From contig OX104127.1 of the NCBI GenBank assembly GCA_944470555.2, positions 161,485,276-161,549,275 on the forward strand: a stretch of 64,000 bases of DNA, given 5' to 3'. Each line of letters opens with the position of its first letter. Position 1 is the stretch's first letter. The notes beneath the pieces are model-generated. The model worked only from the letters and a program-made list of their open reading frames with translations. It was not told where the DNA came from and did not search any database. Source of the DNA: Heterobilharzia americana (taxonomy: Eukaryota > Platyhelminthes > Trematoda > Strigeidida > Schistosomatidae). Below, in pieces: positions 12,290 to 24,061 of this stretch. A program made the position numbers and the translations under genes.

Positions 12290-14670
12290 ATTTTCAATAA
12301 TGTAGGGTAGGCTATTTGACCAGTTGGTAATTCTTGCTATAGATGTTTCTATCTAATCAATTACTTGATAGATTTTCTGAAGGAGTTGATACTGCCAGGT
12401 TGCATACCATATCCTAGTAGTCGCCTATTCTGTGCGATGCAGATTCATGATATGAACATTTTGACAGTTTCTGAACTTTCCCATATTGGCTTGCAGAAGA
12501 TATATAATGCTTATAATAAGTGATTCTTCTTATACATCGAAAACAACTCAGATTCAGCGAGTTTAAAGGTTTCGTACTGGGTTGGTTGCAAACTTAGTAC
12601 CAACTTTGAACACACTCAGGTGCTTTAACTTCTTTTTAAGATGTTCATTGGCGAAATGCGATATTCTAGGTGAGATCTCATCGGTGTAAGCTACAACATT
12701 CGAAACTAGTTTTCGGTTTACCACTATTCCTAAGATGTTAGATACTGATGATTCAGCGGTGATCATTGTCATGTCAAGTACAGCACTTCACAAATGATAA
12801 AGTATGTTTCTAAGCGGCAGCGTTTAACCAATGGGTTAATTCATCTAAGTTCATTTTTAACGTGTATGTCTGCATAGCTACTTAGTAACACCAGGATAAT
12901 TGTTTATATTGACCAAAGGAATAAATCCAAAGACAGTTAAGAGTTTTCTAGACTTAGGGTCTCCTGGTAGCCAAGAAACTGTTGCTTCGCAGTGTGCACT
13001 GAGTCCGTTGGTAAAGCATTTGCAGTATAATTTATAAGTGTAGAAGTGTCTGCGGAGGAGATCGCATAGGCGTAGTACGAACGACTTTCAGTTTAAAACT
13101 TCTCTGGTTTTCCAATTTATGTGACAAAATATGCAAGTTTACTACAGAATACGATGACACATTAGTTATAACATGTGCGACGAACATCACGTATTCAGAA
13201 ATGTCTCATGAAGACAGAAAGAACATTTGAAAAGCAATATAATGCAAAGAACATAACTGCTAACGCCTTTAGGAGTCGTGAGCTTTATAAATCTCGGTAG
13301 AACTCCTCACCTGAAGGGTGAGACTGAAACGAAGCGAGCTAATTAAAAGCAGTTGTTTTCTATAAGCACAATATACGTAGGTTTACGAACTCAAGGCCTT
13401 TTTATCTCATGCTTTGTTGCTTATATATCTTGAGGCATGAGTAAAACTTGAGAACTAAGATACAACCGTTTATATAGCTTAAAATCTTTCAAATTTCTGC
13501 GATGTATGATGAATCTTTTTTTCCGTGTGTTAGGAATTGGTATGGTATAACTAAAAATCAGTAACCAACCTATCTATCTGCTGAAAACCGTTACCACTTA
13601 GAATGATTACGCATTAGTGCTCTTGGTATTCCAGTTAGATCATCAGTCTAACAAATAAGATTCTCGATCTCTATCTGAGCGCAGTCTACCTAGTTTTAAG
13701 CAGGCGGTGTGTCATACGGAAAGTCAGATTTATCAACACTAACACGCTTTAACATAGTTCAGTTAAGATGAATGCAGACCGATTGGCAGCTCCATTTTAC
13801 AATGTTTAGTGGAAAATGAGCATAGCTTCAGATAATCGTTTTACTGTGGCCTATAAATTCCAACAGAATTCCGAAAATATGTACTGGAACAGTTACTCCA
13901 CATTTCCTTAAGCTTTGGCAGTACGAAAAAAAGATCTTATCCAGGAGTAAATGTTCCACTCACTGTTCTTATTAACATTTTAAACCTACCATTTCGACAG
14001 CATAACTTACTGTTTTCATTTTGTCGTACTGATTTGATAAACATACTTAAAGACCACTGCTTCAAGTCCTATTGAAGCTTGCATTTCTATTTCACCACCA
14101 GTCATCACGTATTAACAATAACACCAGCCTGTCAAACCGCGTCAGTGTCAGATGGTTTCATGAATAAACTCTTACCAGTTTCTCATTCCATTCCTCCCTG
14201 AAAAATGTTCAGTAACTTTCCCACTTATGTTTCATTTCTTGGTTACAACTCAAGCCTATTTTCCTACTGTTAGTCTCAGCTAGTAAATAATTTGGGGCAC
14301 TATAAAAACTAGATAGTAAGATTAAGTGAAAACAGTGTATTCCCTTCAGACTAATAATAGTTTGTCTGGCTTGGTAGTAATGATATGATAGTTAAAGTTA
14401 TCAAAGCGCTATGAAGGAAATATAGTATAGCTAGCTTTTTTCCAAGAGGTTAAGATTACCTAAGGCGTCAGTGTTTATCTAGGAGCGCTTGACTTCTACA
14501 AGACAAAGAGCATAATATTACGGAAATGATACTATTTCCGCCTTTCGACCACCCTTATCCCACTGAAATTAGTTGATACTGAAGAATGTGAAAAGGTCTC
14601 TCCGCTTATCTTTTCCATTCCTTGTGAATGTTTTATTTAACTACCGACCATACAATCATCGGTCTACTTT
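12290..14670. other. AT-rich region, nothing recognised
   Basis: About 2.4 kb without a convincing open frame, splice chain, RNA gene or transposon protein. Short frames such as the minus-strand one at 12563-12772 carry no recognisable motif. Confidence 0.4.
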
Positions 14671-14674
14671 TCTC

Positions 14675-14990
14675 TTTCTATTATTATTATTATTTGTCCC
14701 TTGGGTTCCTAATGGAACATAGGGCTTCAGTAGCACATCTCCAACGCGCTCTGTTCTCTGAAATCTTTCGAACCTGGCTCCACGACAGCCCACAAGCTCT
14801 CATTTCCTCCTCACGCGATCTCCTCCGTGTCCCCCTCACCTTGGACGCCAAACTCATCGCTTCCCATCCCGGTTCTACTCGAGTGCCTGGCCTGTCGCGT
14901 GATGTCCCCAGTCGGCCTTCTCAGTGTATGCCTAATCCAATCCATCTCCACTTTCTTCATATTTGTCTCTCTTTCTAACTTGAGCTTAAT
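14675..14990 (-). mobile_element. RTE-like LINE (second family), 3' end fragment
   Basis: Minus-strand translation at 14811-15029 contains EMDWIRHTLRRPTGDITRQA and an EEIA ending. This is equivalent to the ELDWESTKKATGDITRQARP ... EEIV tail of the copy ending near 23640. The minus-strand 3' end reads TTCCATTAGGAACCCAAGGG followed by an (ATA)n-type tract (plus-strand TTATTATTATTATT at 14680-14693), the same ending as the relics near 17660 and 63540. Confidence 0.7.
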
Positions 14991-15200
14991 AATTCGGTAT
15001 TTCTGATTTGTGATATGCCATTTCAACAAACTTCATAGGATGCTGGAAATCGATATTAATGGAGGCTGTGATTTTCCACAAAAGGTAATTAATCAGTTTT
15101 CTGAGAAGTATCGAGTACAAATTATTACTCTCGATCATGTTAGAGTAATCATACAACTTCCTGCCTTAATTTTCAGAGTTCAATTATTTCACCTTTAATT

Positions 15201-15202
<2 letters not shown>

Positions 15203-15296
<94 letters not shown>
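15203..15296. repeat. (AT)47 microsatellite
   Basis: An uninterrupted AT dinucleotide run of 94 bp. It lies about 50 bp beyond the recognisable minus-strand 3' end of an SR2-like relic. Confidence 0.98.
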
Positions 15297-15298
<2 letters not shown>

Positions 15299-15339
15299 AA
15301 CATGCTGCATATTGAATCGTTAAGGGGTCAGTTTTCTGA

Positions 15340-15640
15340 CTGAACCTCACACAAGTGGATTGGTTCAAGTTGCCACGCTTCACAGTACTACGCAAAGAAC
15401 AGTTGGATAGAAAAAGTGGTATCAGAGTACAGAAAATTGTGCAAGATAATCAACAACCTGAAGGTGAAGGTTAGTGCAAATATTCAGCTTCAAGAGATAT
15501 TAAGGAATGGATACACATGCGCTATTGTCACCGATTTTCACCCATGTCACTAAGAGTCCTCAATCACTGATTTCTATTGGCTCGAGGATCTCATAGGTGA
15601 GATGAGGCGAGTTCCCGAGACTATCAGTGATTACGACTTG
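15340..15640 (-). mobile_element. SR2-like RTE LINE, short 3' fragment
   Basis: Plus-strand sequence at about 15348-15620 is the reverse complement of the 3' UTR and last codons of the SR2-like family (TTCAAGTTGCCACGCTTCAC; CCATGTCACTAAGAGTCCTC). It parallels 9345-9560 and 46970-47200. Only the last part of the element is present. Confidence 0.6.
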
Positions 15641-15895
15641 TATTCCGTAGCAAACTGGACATATTTACTACAACCAGTTAAATACATAGTTGCCGCTGCA
15701 AGAATTTAATGTTTTTGAGGTACATCTCTACTACAGACACAGTTCACCCACTTTTAAAGATTGTATATAGACATTTTTGGCTTGGTAAAATCGATGTTGT
15801 GTGTTGAATACACCAGCATATCCAGTGAATTATTCAATCTTTTTTTTCTTTTACATGCTGACACTAATTTTCTACGAACGTTACAATAATCAGAA

Positions 15896-16031
15896 GTGAC
15901 TTTAAATGCCATCCTAACATCTGATGAAATAACCAATCAGGCTTTAGCATGACGTCTGGCAAAGTACTTTTTCATAAAAAAAGGAATGTAATTGGCCTTC
16001 TCATCAGTTGCTAGGGTGGCCTTTAAAGTCA
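15896..16031. repeat. Foldback (palindromic) element, copy 1
   Basis: The left arm begins GTGACTTTAAATGCCATCCT and contains CTGATGA. The right arm reads CTCATCAGTTGCTAGGGTGG, then CCTTTAAAGTCA, and is its imperfect reverse complement. The arms are about 45 nt and flank a roughly 45-nt centre containing AGTACTTTTTCATAAAAAAA. A related copy lies at 43295-43436. No coding capacity. It looks like a small non-autonomous element. Confidence 0.75.
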
Positions 16032-16034
16032 TCC

Positions 16035-17035
16035 ATCATCAGTGATATCGATATTGTCAAGATATATGCGACTTATCTTCACTGCATTGATATCACTTGC
16101 TTTTTGCTTGTAAAATAGCAGCCTTCTAAAGGAGAATAACTAGTTATTAATTTGTCTATGTAGTTACTCGTCGTTCATATACATACATGTCATTTAATTC
16201 CACAACAACATGCAAGTCATTACATCAATAAATTTCTACACTGAAACCAGTGGAATCCATCTGTTCACTGAGGTACTGCATAGATCCACGCCTTATCAAG
16301 TATTTCTTGGAGTGAGCCAGGAATTCTAGCCAATCGCTGTCAAAACTTAACCAACTACCGGTTCCTAGTTCATCAAAGGGATAAGAGAAAGTAGGCTGTC
16401 ACTAAAATGGAATGGTACACGTTATTGAGGGATATTTTTTACTGGGCAACACTTACAGAATTTGCAGTGACTGACCCAAAAAACAAATGAACACACATAA
16501 TCACTATAACATCACTAACGTTTTATTATCACGAGTTGGTTCACAGACATGAAAAAGTGAACTAGCAGTACAGAGAATGAGACTGTTTAGGTCGGGTCGC
16601 TAAAGAGGCTACAGGACTGCTGGTAGTATTTCAAGGTCTTCTTGCGGTTCTCATTTGAGTAAACGCCTGACGGAAGTTAGACTGATTTGAAATGAAGAGA
16701 AATAGACAAGAAGTTTAAAATAGATGACAAATATATTCGGTAGACAAGCTTTCTTATTCATGGAAGAGCAGTCGACTTATGATGTCAGTAGTGTGATGAT
16801 TAAGTCGGTGAAGTACAGTATACAAAAATTTAACTGTCCAGTCTTCGTTTGAAAGACTGCTAAATGGGCCGTTACAATGTCCTCTTATGGGGTCTTCCAG
16901 ACAGTATAATCCCAGTAATAGCTCTCTCTGATACTACAGATGGACATTACCCATCTGTACTGCTGCTGCCACAGGTAGTATACGGGATGATGATAGTCTA
17001 ATGCAACCCTAAACAACCATTCAGAACCGTCGAAC
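16035..17035. other. Spacer, nothing recognised
   Basis: About 1 kb of AT-rich sequence between the foldback element and the next LINE relic. No convincing open frame or RNA motif was found. Confidence 0.4.
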
Positions 17036-17039
17036 ATTT

Positions 17040-17680
17040 GGTTCATACTTTTTTAGCCAGGATCTGAAAGACAGCAAGACACGCCTTCATTGATGATTCT
17101 GAAATCAGTGTGGAGATCTGCTTCACTGTACTCAGCACAAAGCGTGAACAACATCCGGATGTTCAACACTAATTCAATCAAGTCAGTGCTTCTATGTGAT
17201 GGTTGAGAGTCTTGGCGCGTTACGTAAAGCATTCCCAACAAACTGCAGACACTCATCAACAGCTGCCGTCTACGATCACTCGATACTGAAGATGGAGATC
17301 AGATGAACAGAATAATGAGAATAAGCAACAAGGAACTCACTGTGGCATTGCAACGAACCAACTAAGAATCTGTCACCCAACAAATATGCAGAGGAAGAGA
17401 GTGGAGATGCATTGGATTGGATATACACTGAGAAGGAAGACCGTCTGGGGACATCACGCACCAGGTTCTCCAGTGGAAGCCGAATGGGAAACGACGAGTT
17501 GAGCGTCCGAGGTCAGAGTGATATATAGGAGATCGTGTGAGGAAGAAATGAAAGGTTGTGGACATTCTTGAAGCCAGATTAAAAAGAATGCAGAGAAGCG
17601 AGTGCAATGGAGGTGTGTTATTGAAGCCCAATGTTCTACTAGGAACCCAAGGGACAAATAATAATAACAATAATGCAGCA
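17040..17680 (+). mobile_element. RTE-like LINE (second family), 3' 640 bp
   Basis: Plus-strand sequence matches the C-terminal coding part and 3' UTR of the family copy at 23190-23760 (GTGTGGAGATCTGCTTCACT; AACAAGGAACTCACT; GGGGACATCACGC; GGAACCCAAGGGACAAATAA, then an (ATA)n tract at about 17658-17675). Stops and shifts break every frame. Positions 17101-17510 are nearly identical, inverted, to 21289-21698. Confidence 0.75.
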
Positions 17681-17684
17681 ACCG

Positions 17685-18395
17685 GTATGCCGCTTGACAC
17701 TCGGCCGTGTATCAAGAAGGACTATCATCAACACAGCTTTTAGGTTTCCATGGAACCTTTGAAGAATAACATTGCAAGTGGGTTGATACACAGTTGTTCT
17801 TATGCGATTTAATCCTAGAGATTCGGTTAGTTGCTGAAACAGACAACTTTCGAACTGTACACCTCTGTCTAGTAATGGTACATAGCACGTTAAAGTTAGA
17901 TAACCAGTTTTGGATGATAATTTGCATTACAGTTTCTGCAGACATGTAGAAGTTTTTGCTATTAACCACCTATACATGTTTAACATAATTAAAGCTATTC
18001 GATTGACGTAGCGATTCAGTGATATTGATTATGTATATGATCGAATCTGTCGTTGGAAATCTGTCAGTATGCAAAACAGCATTATCTCTAATCTTTTAAT
18101 CATTGGCATGCAAAACAAGCTCTGGGTGATTTCAAAGGACTCAATTCATATTAAACCAGATATATGTCAGTAATTAATTTTACCATAGAGTGAATACCAG
18201 AATGAGGAATCTCACAAATTATCATCAGAACTAATAGAGGGACACGTGGACGTTTTCCGCCCGCTCCCAAGATACATCATGATCGGTGCATTAATAGTCG
18301 TCAAGCCTAACCTCTTGAAAACATAAGTATTTGGACTGGTTAATAGTTCCTTTAGATTCGCATATATTACAAACGACTTCTCAAGGTTGGTATGA
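17685..18395. other. Spacer, nothing recognised
   Basis: AT-rich sequence between LINE relics. Short frames only. Confidence 0.35.
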
Positions 18396-18399
18396 GCGT

Positions 18400-18745
18400 T
18401 TTCGACAACATTTGCGCAAGTATACGATGAAGCGTCAGCTACCTAAGTGCATTGTGAAGTGTTACACCCACTTTTCCAGTCTTCTCATATGACTGAATCA
18501 TAGACTCATCATTCTCCACTATGATCTCACTAACCACTGGCACTCAGGGTCCATACTCTTTGGTCGACTTAAAGAATTGTTAACTGCAACCTATCTACGC
18601 TGTCTTCTCCATTTTTTTTAGCCTTTATTTCTCACAGTCATTGCGTAGACTCTTCGACAGTTTACACTTGAATTCCTTTCGCTCCTCATCGTACGGCCTA
18701 GAGTAATGCGTTTACGTGGATCTATTAACTCTGAAGGGATACAGT
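18400..18745 (-). mobile_element. SR2-like RTE LINE, internal fragment (endonuclease-RT linker)
   Basis: The minus strand parallels the linker of the intact protein (EYNEERAQLKNKL ... KSLRNDREQWWAAKAK ... VSEVIAEKDGS) and the old copy at about 59280-59520. It shares AAGAGTCTACGCAATGA and CAGTGGTTAGTGA. All frames are broken. Neither end corresponds to an element terminus. Confidence 0.6.
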
Positions 18746-18765
18746 GACTTTATGAGAGTCAGATT

Positions 18766-18815
18766 TCGGTAGCGGGCACGATTCGAACCTGGTGGTCACT
18801 ATTTCAAATCTCCAC
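18766..18815 (-). repeat. tRNA-like B-box remnant, possibly SINE-derived
   Basis: The minus strand reads GGTTCGAATCGTGCCCGC, a good RNA polymerase III B-box with 3' tRNA-like context. I see no convincing A-box at the right distance and no cloverleaf, so this is a relic rather than a tRNA gene. Confidence 0.3.
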
Positions 18816-18819
18816 ACGC

Positions 18820-19545
18820 CACAAAATTTTCATTTCACATTCAATCATCACCTAATACCCTTTATTTTATGAATTATCATGCTGCTGAGAGAAAGGCGAT
18901 TCATTTGTATAACGTAGATGACTCAGATTACCAAAATGTGTAGACAATAAAGCACATGACTTTGTGTTCATTTATATATTCTTAGGAGAGCCAAATTAGG
19001 TGACTTTCGTGTAGATGAATTGTGTATACCAGACAGGAGATTAATCATGTGAATGGTCAGCGTCAAACGTGAATTAGAAAAATCACGTGGTTCAGAAAAA
19101 GTAGACAGAGACATGCCAATGCTTGCTGATCCAACGACGTGATGTAATACAAAATAACACAAACTTTGGAAAAAGGAGGTTTATCAGTGATTTAGCCTAA
19201 ATAAATGCTCAAAGAAAAATAAGACAACATGAAAGCCAACTAAGGGAGTATCATACAGTTATGCAACAGGAAAGATACTAATTTGTTAAAATGATGAACA
19301 AAGTAGAGTTCCTAAAGATTGCACAGGATACAGTTACTCATGTGGTAACTTTGTAAGAAGAAAATTATCATACTACCCATTATTAGCAAGTAGTATGAAG
19401 TTAAATAACCTCGTCTGGTTAACTAGTTACTAGATGGTCCTAAGCCCGGGTAAAGATGGAAGGTTGGGGAAAGGGCTAGCAACCCTACCCCGTAAAACAA
19501 ATCCAGAGCTAAAGAATATTCGAAGCACAAACAAGATATAAAAAA
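18820..19545. other. Spacer, nothing recognised
   Basis: AT-rich sequence before the second-family RTE copy. No supported gene. Confidence 0.35.
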
Positions 19546-19551
19546 TTTAAA

Positions 19552-21275
19552 AAAAATTATTCCTCGCTGTAATCGGAGAGACAAAATGACGCCGGTTGAT
19601 GAAAGCCTTCGGGAAGCCGATTGACCGATGTGTGCTCTCTCGATGAAAGCGAAAGTAAACGTGGGGACACGGAATGTCAGCACCATGTTTGGACCTAGCA
19701 ATGCAGCCCAGATTGCAAAAGAGATGAGAAAGTATCACACTGAGGTGCTTGGGATTTGCGAAAGCAGATGGAATGGGAGTGGACTCTCCAAACTGTCAAC
19801 TGGAGAATCAATAATCTACTCTAATATTGTCACCCAGACGACAACCACAATCACACTGAGTTTTCGAGTGGCTATCATTATGTCACCAAGAACATCAAAG
19901 GCTCTCCTGCAGTGGGAACCAGTCTCCTCCAAGATCATGACAGCAAGGTTCAACTCGAAAGGAAGGAAAGTCACAATCATACAATGCTATGCTATGCACC
20001 TAGAAATAATGCAGATGAAGAGAAGAAGGAGGAATTCTACAGACAACTGCAATCAGAACTGGACAAGACCTTAGTTGGCGACATCGAAATTCTAATGGGT
20101 GGGGTGACATGACTGCCAAACTGGGAGCGGACAACACAAGGAGAGGACTAACCATGGGTCGAGAAGCGCTGGGTGAAATGAACGAGAATGGACAACTGTT
20201 TGCAGAATTCTGCGCATCCAACGGTTTGGTGATTGGAGGCACTGTGTTCAAGCACAAGGATATCCACAAAGTGACATGGATTTCACCAGACACCAGGACA
20301 CACTAAAAATCAGATTGACTTCATCTCAATGTGAAGAAAGTGGAGAAGCAGCCAGCTTACTGGACACAAGATCAAGAAGGAAAGCAGATGTAGGTTCATA
20401 TCATTCATTACCTAGTGCAAGCAACCTTCCAAATTAAGTTGAAAGCCTTCACAGAAGTTGGTGACAGAACACAGTTCAAGTTCAACACCCAGAAAATGAA
20501 GGACGAAACTACAAAGAAAATCTTCACGGCAGCCATCAAGACAAAATGGGAGATATCGAAGAACATCCTAGAAGAAACATGTGTGGATGAGCACTGAAAC
20601 TCTTTGAAAGCTATATGGAAAGAAAACTGCATAACCCTATCAGGAAGGAAGAAGAAAGAAGATAAGGAACGGATCTCGAAGGACACATGGAAGCTGATAG
20701 AAGAGGATGGTGAAGCAGAAGATAAACCAGTGCAAGGATGCACAACGAGAAGGGGAACTGAATACAATATATAAAACACTGGACAAAGAAGTGAAGAAGA
20801 GTGCACGAAAAGACAAAAGACACTTCTACCAAACCCTGGCAAGTGAAGCAGAACAGGCTGCAGGTAGGAGAGACAGAGACCTGACAACATTGTATCAAAT
20901 AACCAAGTTACTATCTGGGAAAAGATCAACGCAGATGAAACCAATAAAATATGGTAGAGGAAATCTAATTACGAAAGAAGAGAAACAAAGGAAACGATGG
21001 GCTGACCAATTCAAAAAGCTCTTGAATCAACTGCCACCTGCACTTTGTCCAGAAATACCACCAGTAGCCACAGAACTACAAGTGAACACAAATCCTTCGA
21101 CGAAAGTCGAAGTCCTGAACTCCATAAGGCTACTGAAATGTTGGAAAGCAGCAGGACCAGATGGAATCCAGCCAGAAGCACTGAGAGCGGACGCAGAGAC
21201 AACAGTGGACATGCTCACACCACTATTGCAGAAGGTTTGGAAGGAAGTGAAGGTACCTGCCTATTGACTGGAAGA
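19552..21275 (+). mobile_element. RTE-like LINE (second family), endonuclease and RT fingers, broken
   Basis: Frame 19628-20074 shows the start of an APE-type endonuclease: KVNVGTRNVSTMFG (metal-binding Asn), VLGICESRWNGSG (catalytic Glu) and a decayed IIQCYA-P box. It shifts frame at about 19985 into REALGEMNENGQLFAEFCAS, NGLVIGGTVFKHKDIHKVTW and ISPDTRTH. A third frame (20707-21267) carries the linker and RT fingers, with LLKCWKAAGPDGIQPEAL (compare KCGKAAGPDxIPAEAL). The coding sequence stops at VWKEVKVPAY near 21265, just where DWKKG-LI should follow, and is replaced by an inverted piece of the same family. The RT palm reappears at about 22745. Closest known relatives are RTE-like 'endonuclease-reverse transcriptase' elements common in schistosomes. 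Dead copy. Confidence 0.85.
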
Positions 21276-21288
21276 TGTCAACCTCACT

Positions 21289-21840
21289 TCGGACGCCCAA
21301 CTCGTCGTTTCCCATTTGGCTTCCACTGGAGAACCTGGTGCGTGATGTCCCCAGACGGTCTTCCTTCTCAGTGTATATCCAATCCAATGCATCTCCACTC
21401 TCTTCCTCTGCATATTTGTTGGGTGACAGATTCTTAGTTGGTTCGTTGCAATGCCACAGTGAGTTCCTTGTTGCTTATTCTCATTATTCTGTCCATCTGA
21501 TCTCCATCTTCAGTATCGAGTGACCGTAGACGGCAGCTGTTGATGAATGTCTGCAGTTTGTTGGGAATGCTTTACGTAACGCGCCAAGACTCTCAACCAT
21601 CACATAGAAGCACTGACTTGATTGAATTAGTGTTGAACATCCGGATGTTGTTCACGCTTTGTGCTGAGTACAGTGAAGCAGATCTCCACACTGATTTCAG
21701 ACTAATGCAGGAACACCTGTCTTGCTTTTCCGATCCTGGTTTTGACATCCTTGTCTGTGCCGCCTGTGGTTGGGACGATGCTGTCTAAGTGGTAGATGAA
21801 AGAGATTACTTCTTTTAGGTTTCTCTCATTAATGGTGATT
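21289..21840 (-). mobile_element. RTE-like LINE (second family), inverted 3' fragment inside the broken copy
   Basis: The minus strand runs from an ASFTYLGS-like region (about 21840) to the GDITRQA-like region (about 21289). It is the same stretch as 17040-17512 but opposite in orientation. It interrupts the RT domain of the surrounding copy. The family 3' UTR and (ATA)n end are missing, so it is not a simple new insertion. Block 21289-21698 equals 17101-17510 in length (410 bp) with very few differences. Confidence 0.75.
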
Positions 21841-21844
21841 GAAG

Positions 21845-22600
21845 ATGAAAAGTGTATGAAAGCCTATTTAATGTTGCGATCGATTCGCAGGCATCCCGCA
21901 GCGACGAATTCAATCAGCTGTCCATCTGAACAACACTTTGATAAGGATACTAAGGTACAAGAATATCACCAGCATAATAGATACGGAAACAGGTGATGCG
22001 AGATATCCTCACCTAAAGAATATTCAGTGAGCCTGTATAACCTTGTAGGACGGATGTGCAGTAATTAGGAAGCATTCAGTAGTGTTTTGGGGGTGCCTGT
22101 TCTTTTGTATGTTTGAAGCGCAAAGCATTTCTAAAAAATCCGGTAGCAAACATTTATCATTTATAGACTGTTGGAATCGTAATCCTAACAATAAGTATAA
22201 TGTAGGAGTAAAGTTAATGGAAGAGTAAAACTTGGACACTGGGGGAAAAGCATAATTCCACTTTAATTTTTGTTGTATAACAGTATTATTTACTGGATGG
22301 CAATGTTTAGAGCAAAATTTATTCTTTATATTCATCTTCTGCTACCCAAAAAGTGGTACACAGTGAAAATGGATAGAATAAATTCATGAAAGCTTATTCT
22401 ACATACAGAAGTATATACAACTTGATAAGGAATACTTGAGATTGTTCATGTAGACTACTCTCATTCAATGTAAGCCAAGAGAAGATCATAGACATGACTA
22501 TCATCAGTAGCATAAATCACAGGATGACAAGAGAAATTCCCTCATAATACTACTTTAAATAGATCATAACATGCACTACAAGGATGGGAAATACACACAA
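21845..22600. other. Unassigned sequence within the interrupted LINE
   Basis: About 0.75 kb of AT-rich DNA between the inverted fragment and the AT microsatellite. It does not resemble the missing RT palm segment and holds no supported gene. Confidence 0.4.
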
Positions 22601-22607
22601 ACTAGCA

Positions 22608-22609
<2 letters not shown>

Positions 22610-22671
<62 letters not shown>
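22610..22671. repeat. (TA)n microsatellite, about 60 bp
   Basis: An uninterrupted TA run about 75 bp upstream of the point where the RT palm of the second-family LINE resumes. Confidence 0.97.
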
Positions 22672-22672
<1 letters not shown>

Positions 22673-22739
22673 CATTTTATACGAGAACATCAACCAGTAC
22701 AGTATGATATATTTATACAAAATGATCACAATGTGATGC

Positions 22740-23770
22740 TTTTGAAGTGAAGAGAGGAGTAAAACAAGGCTGTCTACTATCAACCATGATATTCCTCATT
22801 GTAGTGGACTGGATCATGCAACAAACTGTGACGAGCTGGAAGACGGAGATGCGCTGGACCAGGGAAAAGAACCTAGAAGATTTGGATTTCGCCGATGACC
22901 TGTGTCTGATGTCACACAAACTTGAAGATCTACAGGCAAAAAATAACAAGTTGACAGAGGAGGTGAGACAGTGAAGACGGGACTTTCTTCGGGTGAATGT
23001 AGAGAAGACAGAGGTGATGAAGATACCCAACCAACACCACCAACAACAACAACAACAACAACAAGCTCCAATCACCATCAACGGGAGAAACTTAAAGGAA
23101 GTAGCCTCTTTCACCTATCTAGGCAGCACCGTTTCAATTACAGGCGACACAGGCACAGACGAGGACGTTAAAGCAACCAGGATCAGAAAGACAGCAAGAC
23201 AGGCGCTTATTAGCCTGAAACTAGTGTGGAGATCTGCTTCACTGCACTCAGAATAAAGCGTGAACAAGATGCAGATTTTCAACACTAATTCAGTGAAGTC
23301 AGTGTTTCTGTATGACTCAGAGACTTGGTGCATCAAGAAAGGGATTTCCAACAAATTACAGAGATTCATCAACAACTGCCTACACTGGCTCGTTACTGAA
23401 CATAGATCAGATGGCCAGAATAATAAGAATAAGGAACAAGGAACTCACTCTGGCAACGAACCAACCACGAACCTATCGCTCAACAAATATGCAGAAGGAA
23501 GTGGAGATGAACTGGATTGGGAATCCACTAAGAAGGCGACTGGGGACATCACACGCCAGGCTAGGCCGTCGAGTGGTACCCAGATGGGAAGTGGCCAGTT
23601 GGGCATCCGAGATGAGGGTGACGTGGAGGAGATCGTTTGAGGAAGGAATGAGAGTTTGTGGGCTGTCGTGGAGCCAGGTTCAGGAGTTTGAAGAGAACTG
23701 AGTGAAATGGGGACGTGCTAGTGTGAAGCCCTATGTTTCACTAGGAACTCAAGGAACAAATGATAATATT
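22740..23770 (+). mobile_element. RTE-like LINE (second family), RT palm to 3' end
   Basis: Frame 22747-22974 has RGVKQGCLLSTMIFLIVVDW and LEDLDFADDLCLMSH, the RT B-box and the (F/Y)ADD catalytic box. It shifts at about 22975 to MNVEKTEVMKIPN, a poly-Gln run from (CAA)n at about 23037-23065, and VASFTYLGSTVS. A further frame gives the C-terminus FNTNSVKSVFLYDSETW ... ATGDITRQARP. The 3' end near 23760 is CACTAGGAACTCAAGGAACA plus ATGATAATATTATAC. Three or more frameshifts; inactive. Confidence 0.85.
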
Positions 23771-23774
23771 ATAC

Positions 23775-24055
23775 AATAATACAAAATAGTTGTATTCACC
23801 ACGTTTATCGTCCAAATAGTATGTGGCATATACTCTTAAGAGATTACACATAGACGAATCATAAAATCGAATTTATCAAATAGAAAAATGTACAAACCAG
23901 TTTGTTAGTTACTCCATAACATCACAGAGATGGATACATTGAACATATACAACTTGGAGCTATAAAAAACGATTCTTCATTCCATCCGACTACTGAATGA
24001 AAGCATTGAAAATCCATTCATTCCATACCCATCGGGTAACTGATATTAACAATAC
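23775..24055. other. Spacer, nothing recognised
   Basis: AT-rich sequence between the LINE 3' end and the hairpin. Confidence 0.35.
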
Positions 24056-24061
24056 AATTTA

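Noticed and set aside
15896..16031. CTGATGA in the foldback arms as a hammerhead core
   Set aside because: No following stem II and GAAA box in either copy, so the match is only seven bases.
18766..18815. tRNA gene on the minus strand
   Set aside because: Only a B-box and partial T-arm are visible; no acceptor stem or anticodon arm can be folded.
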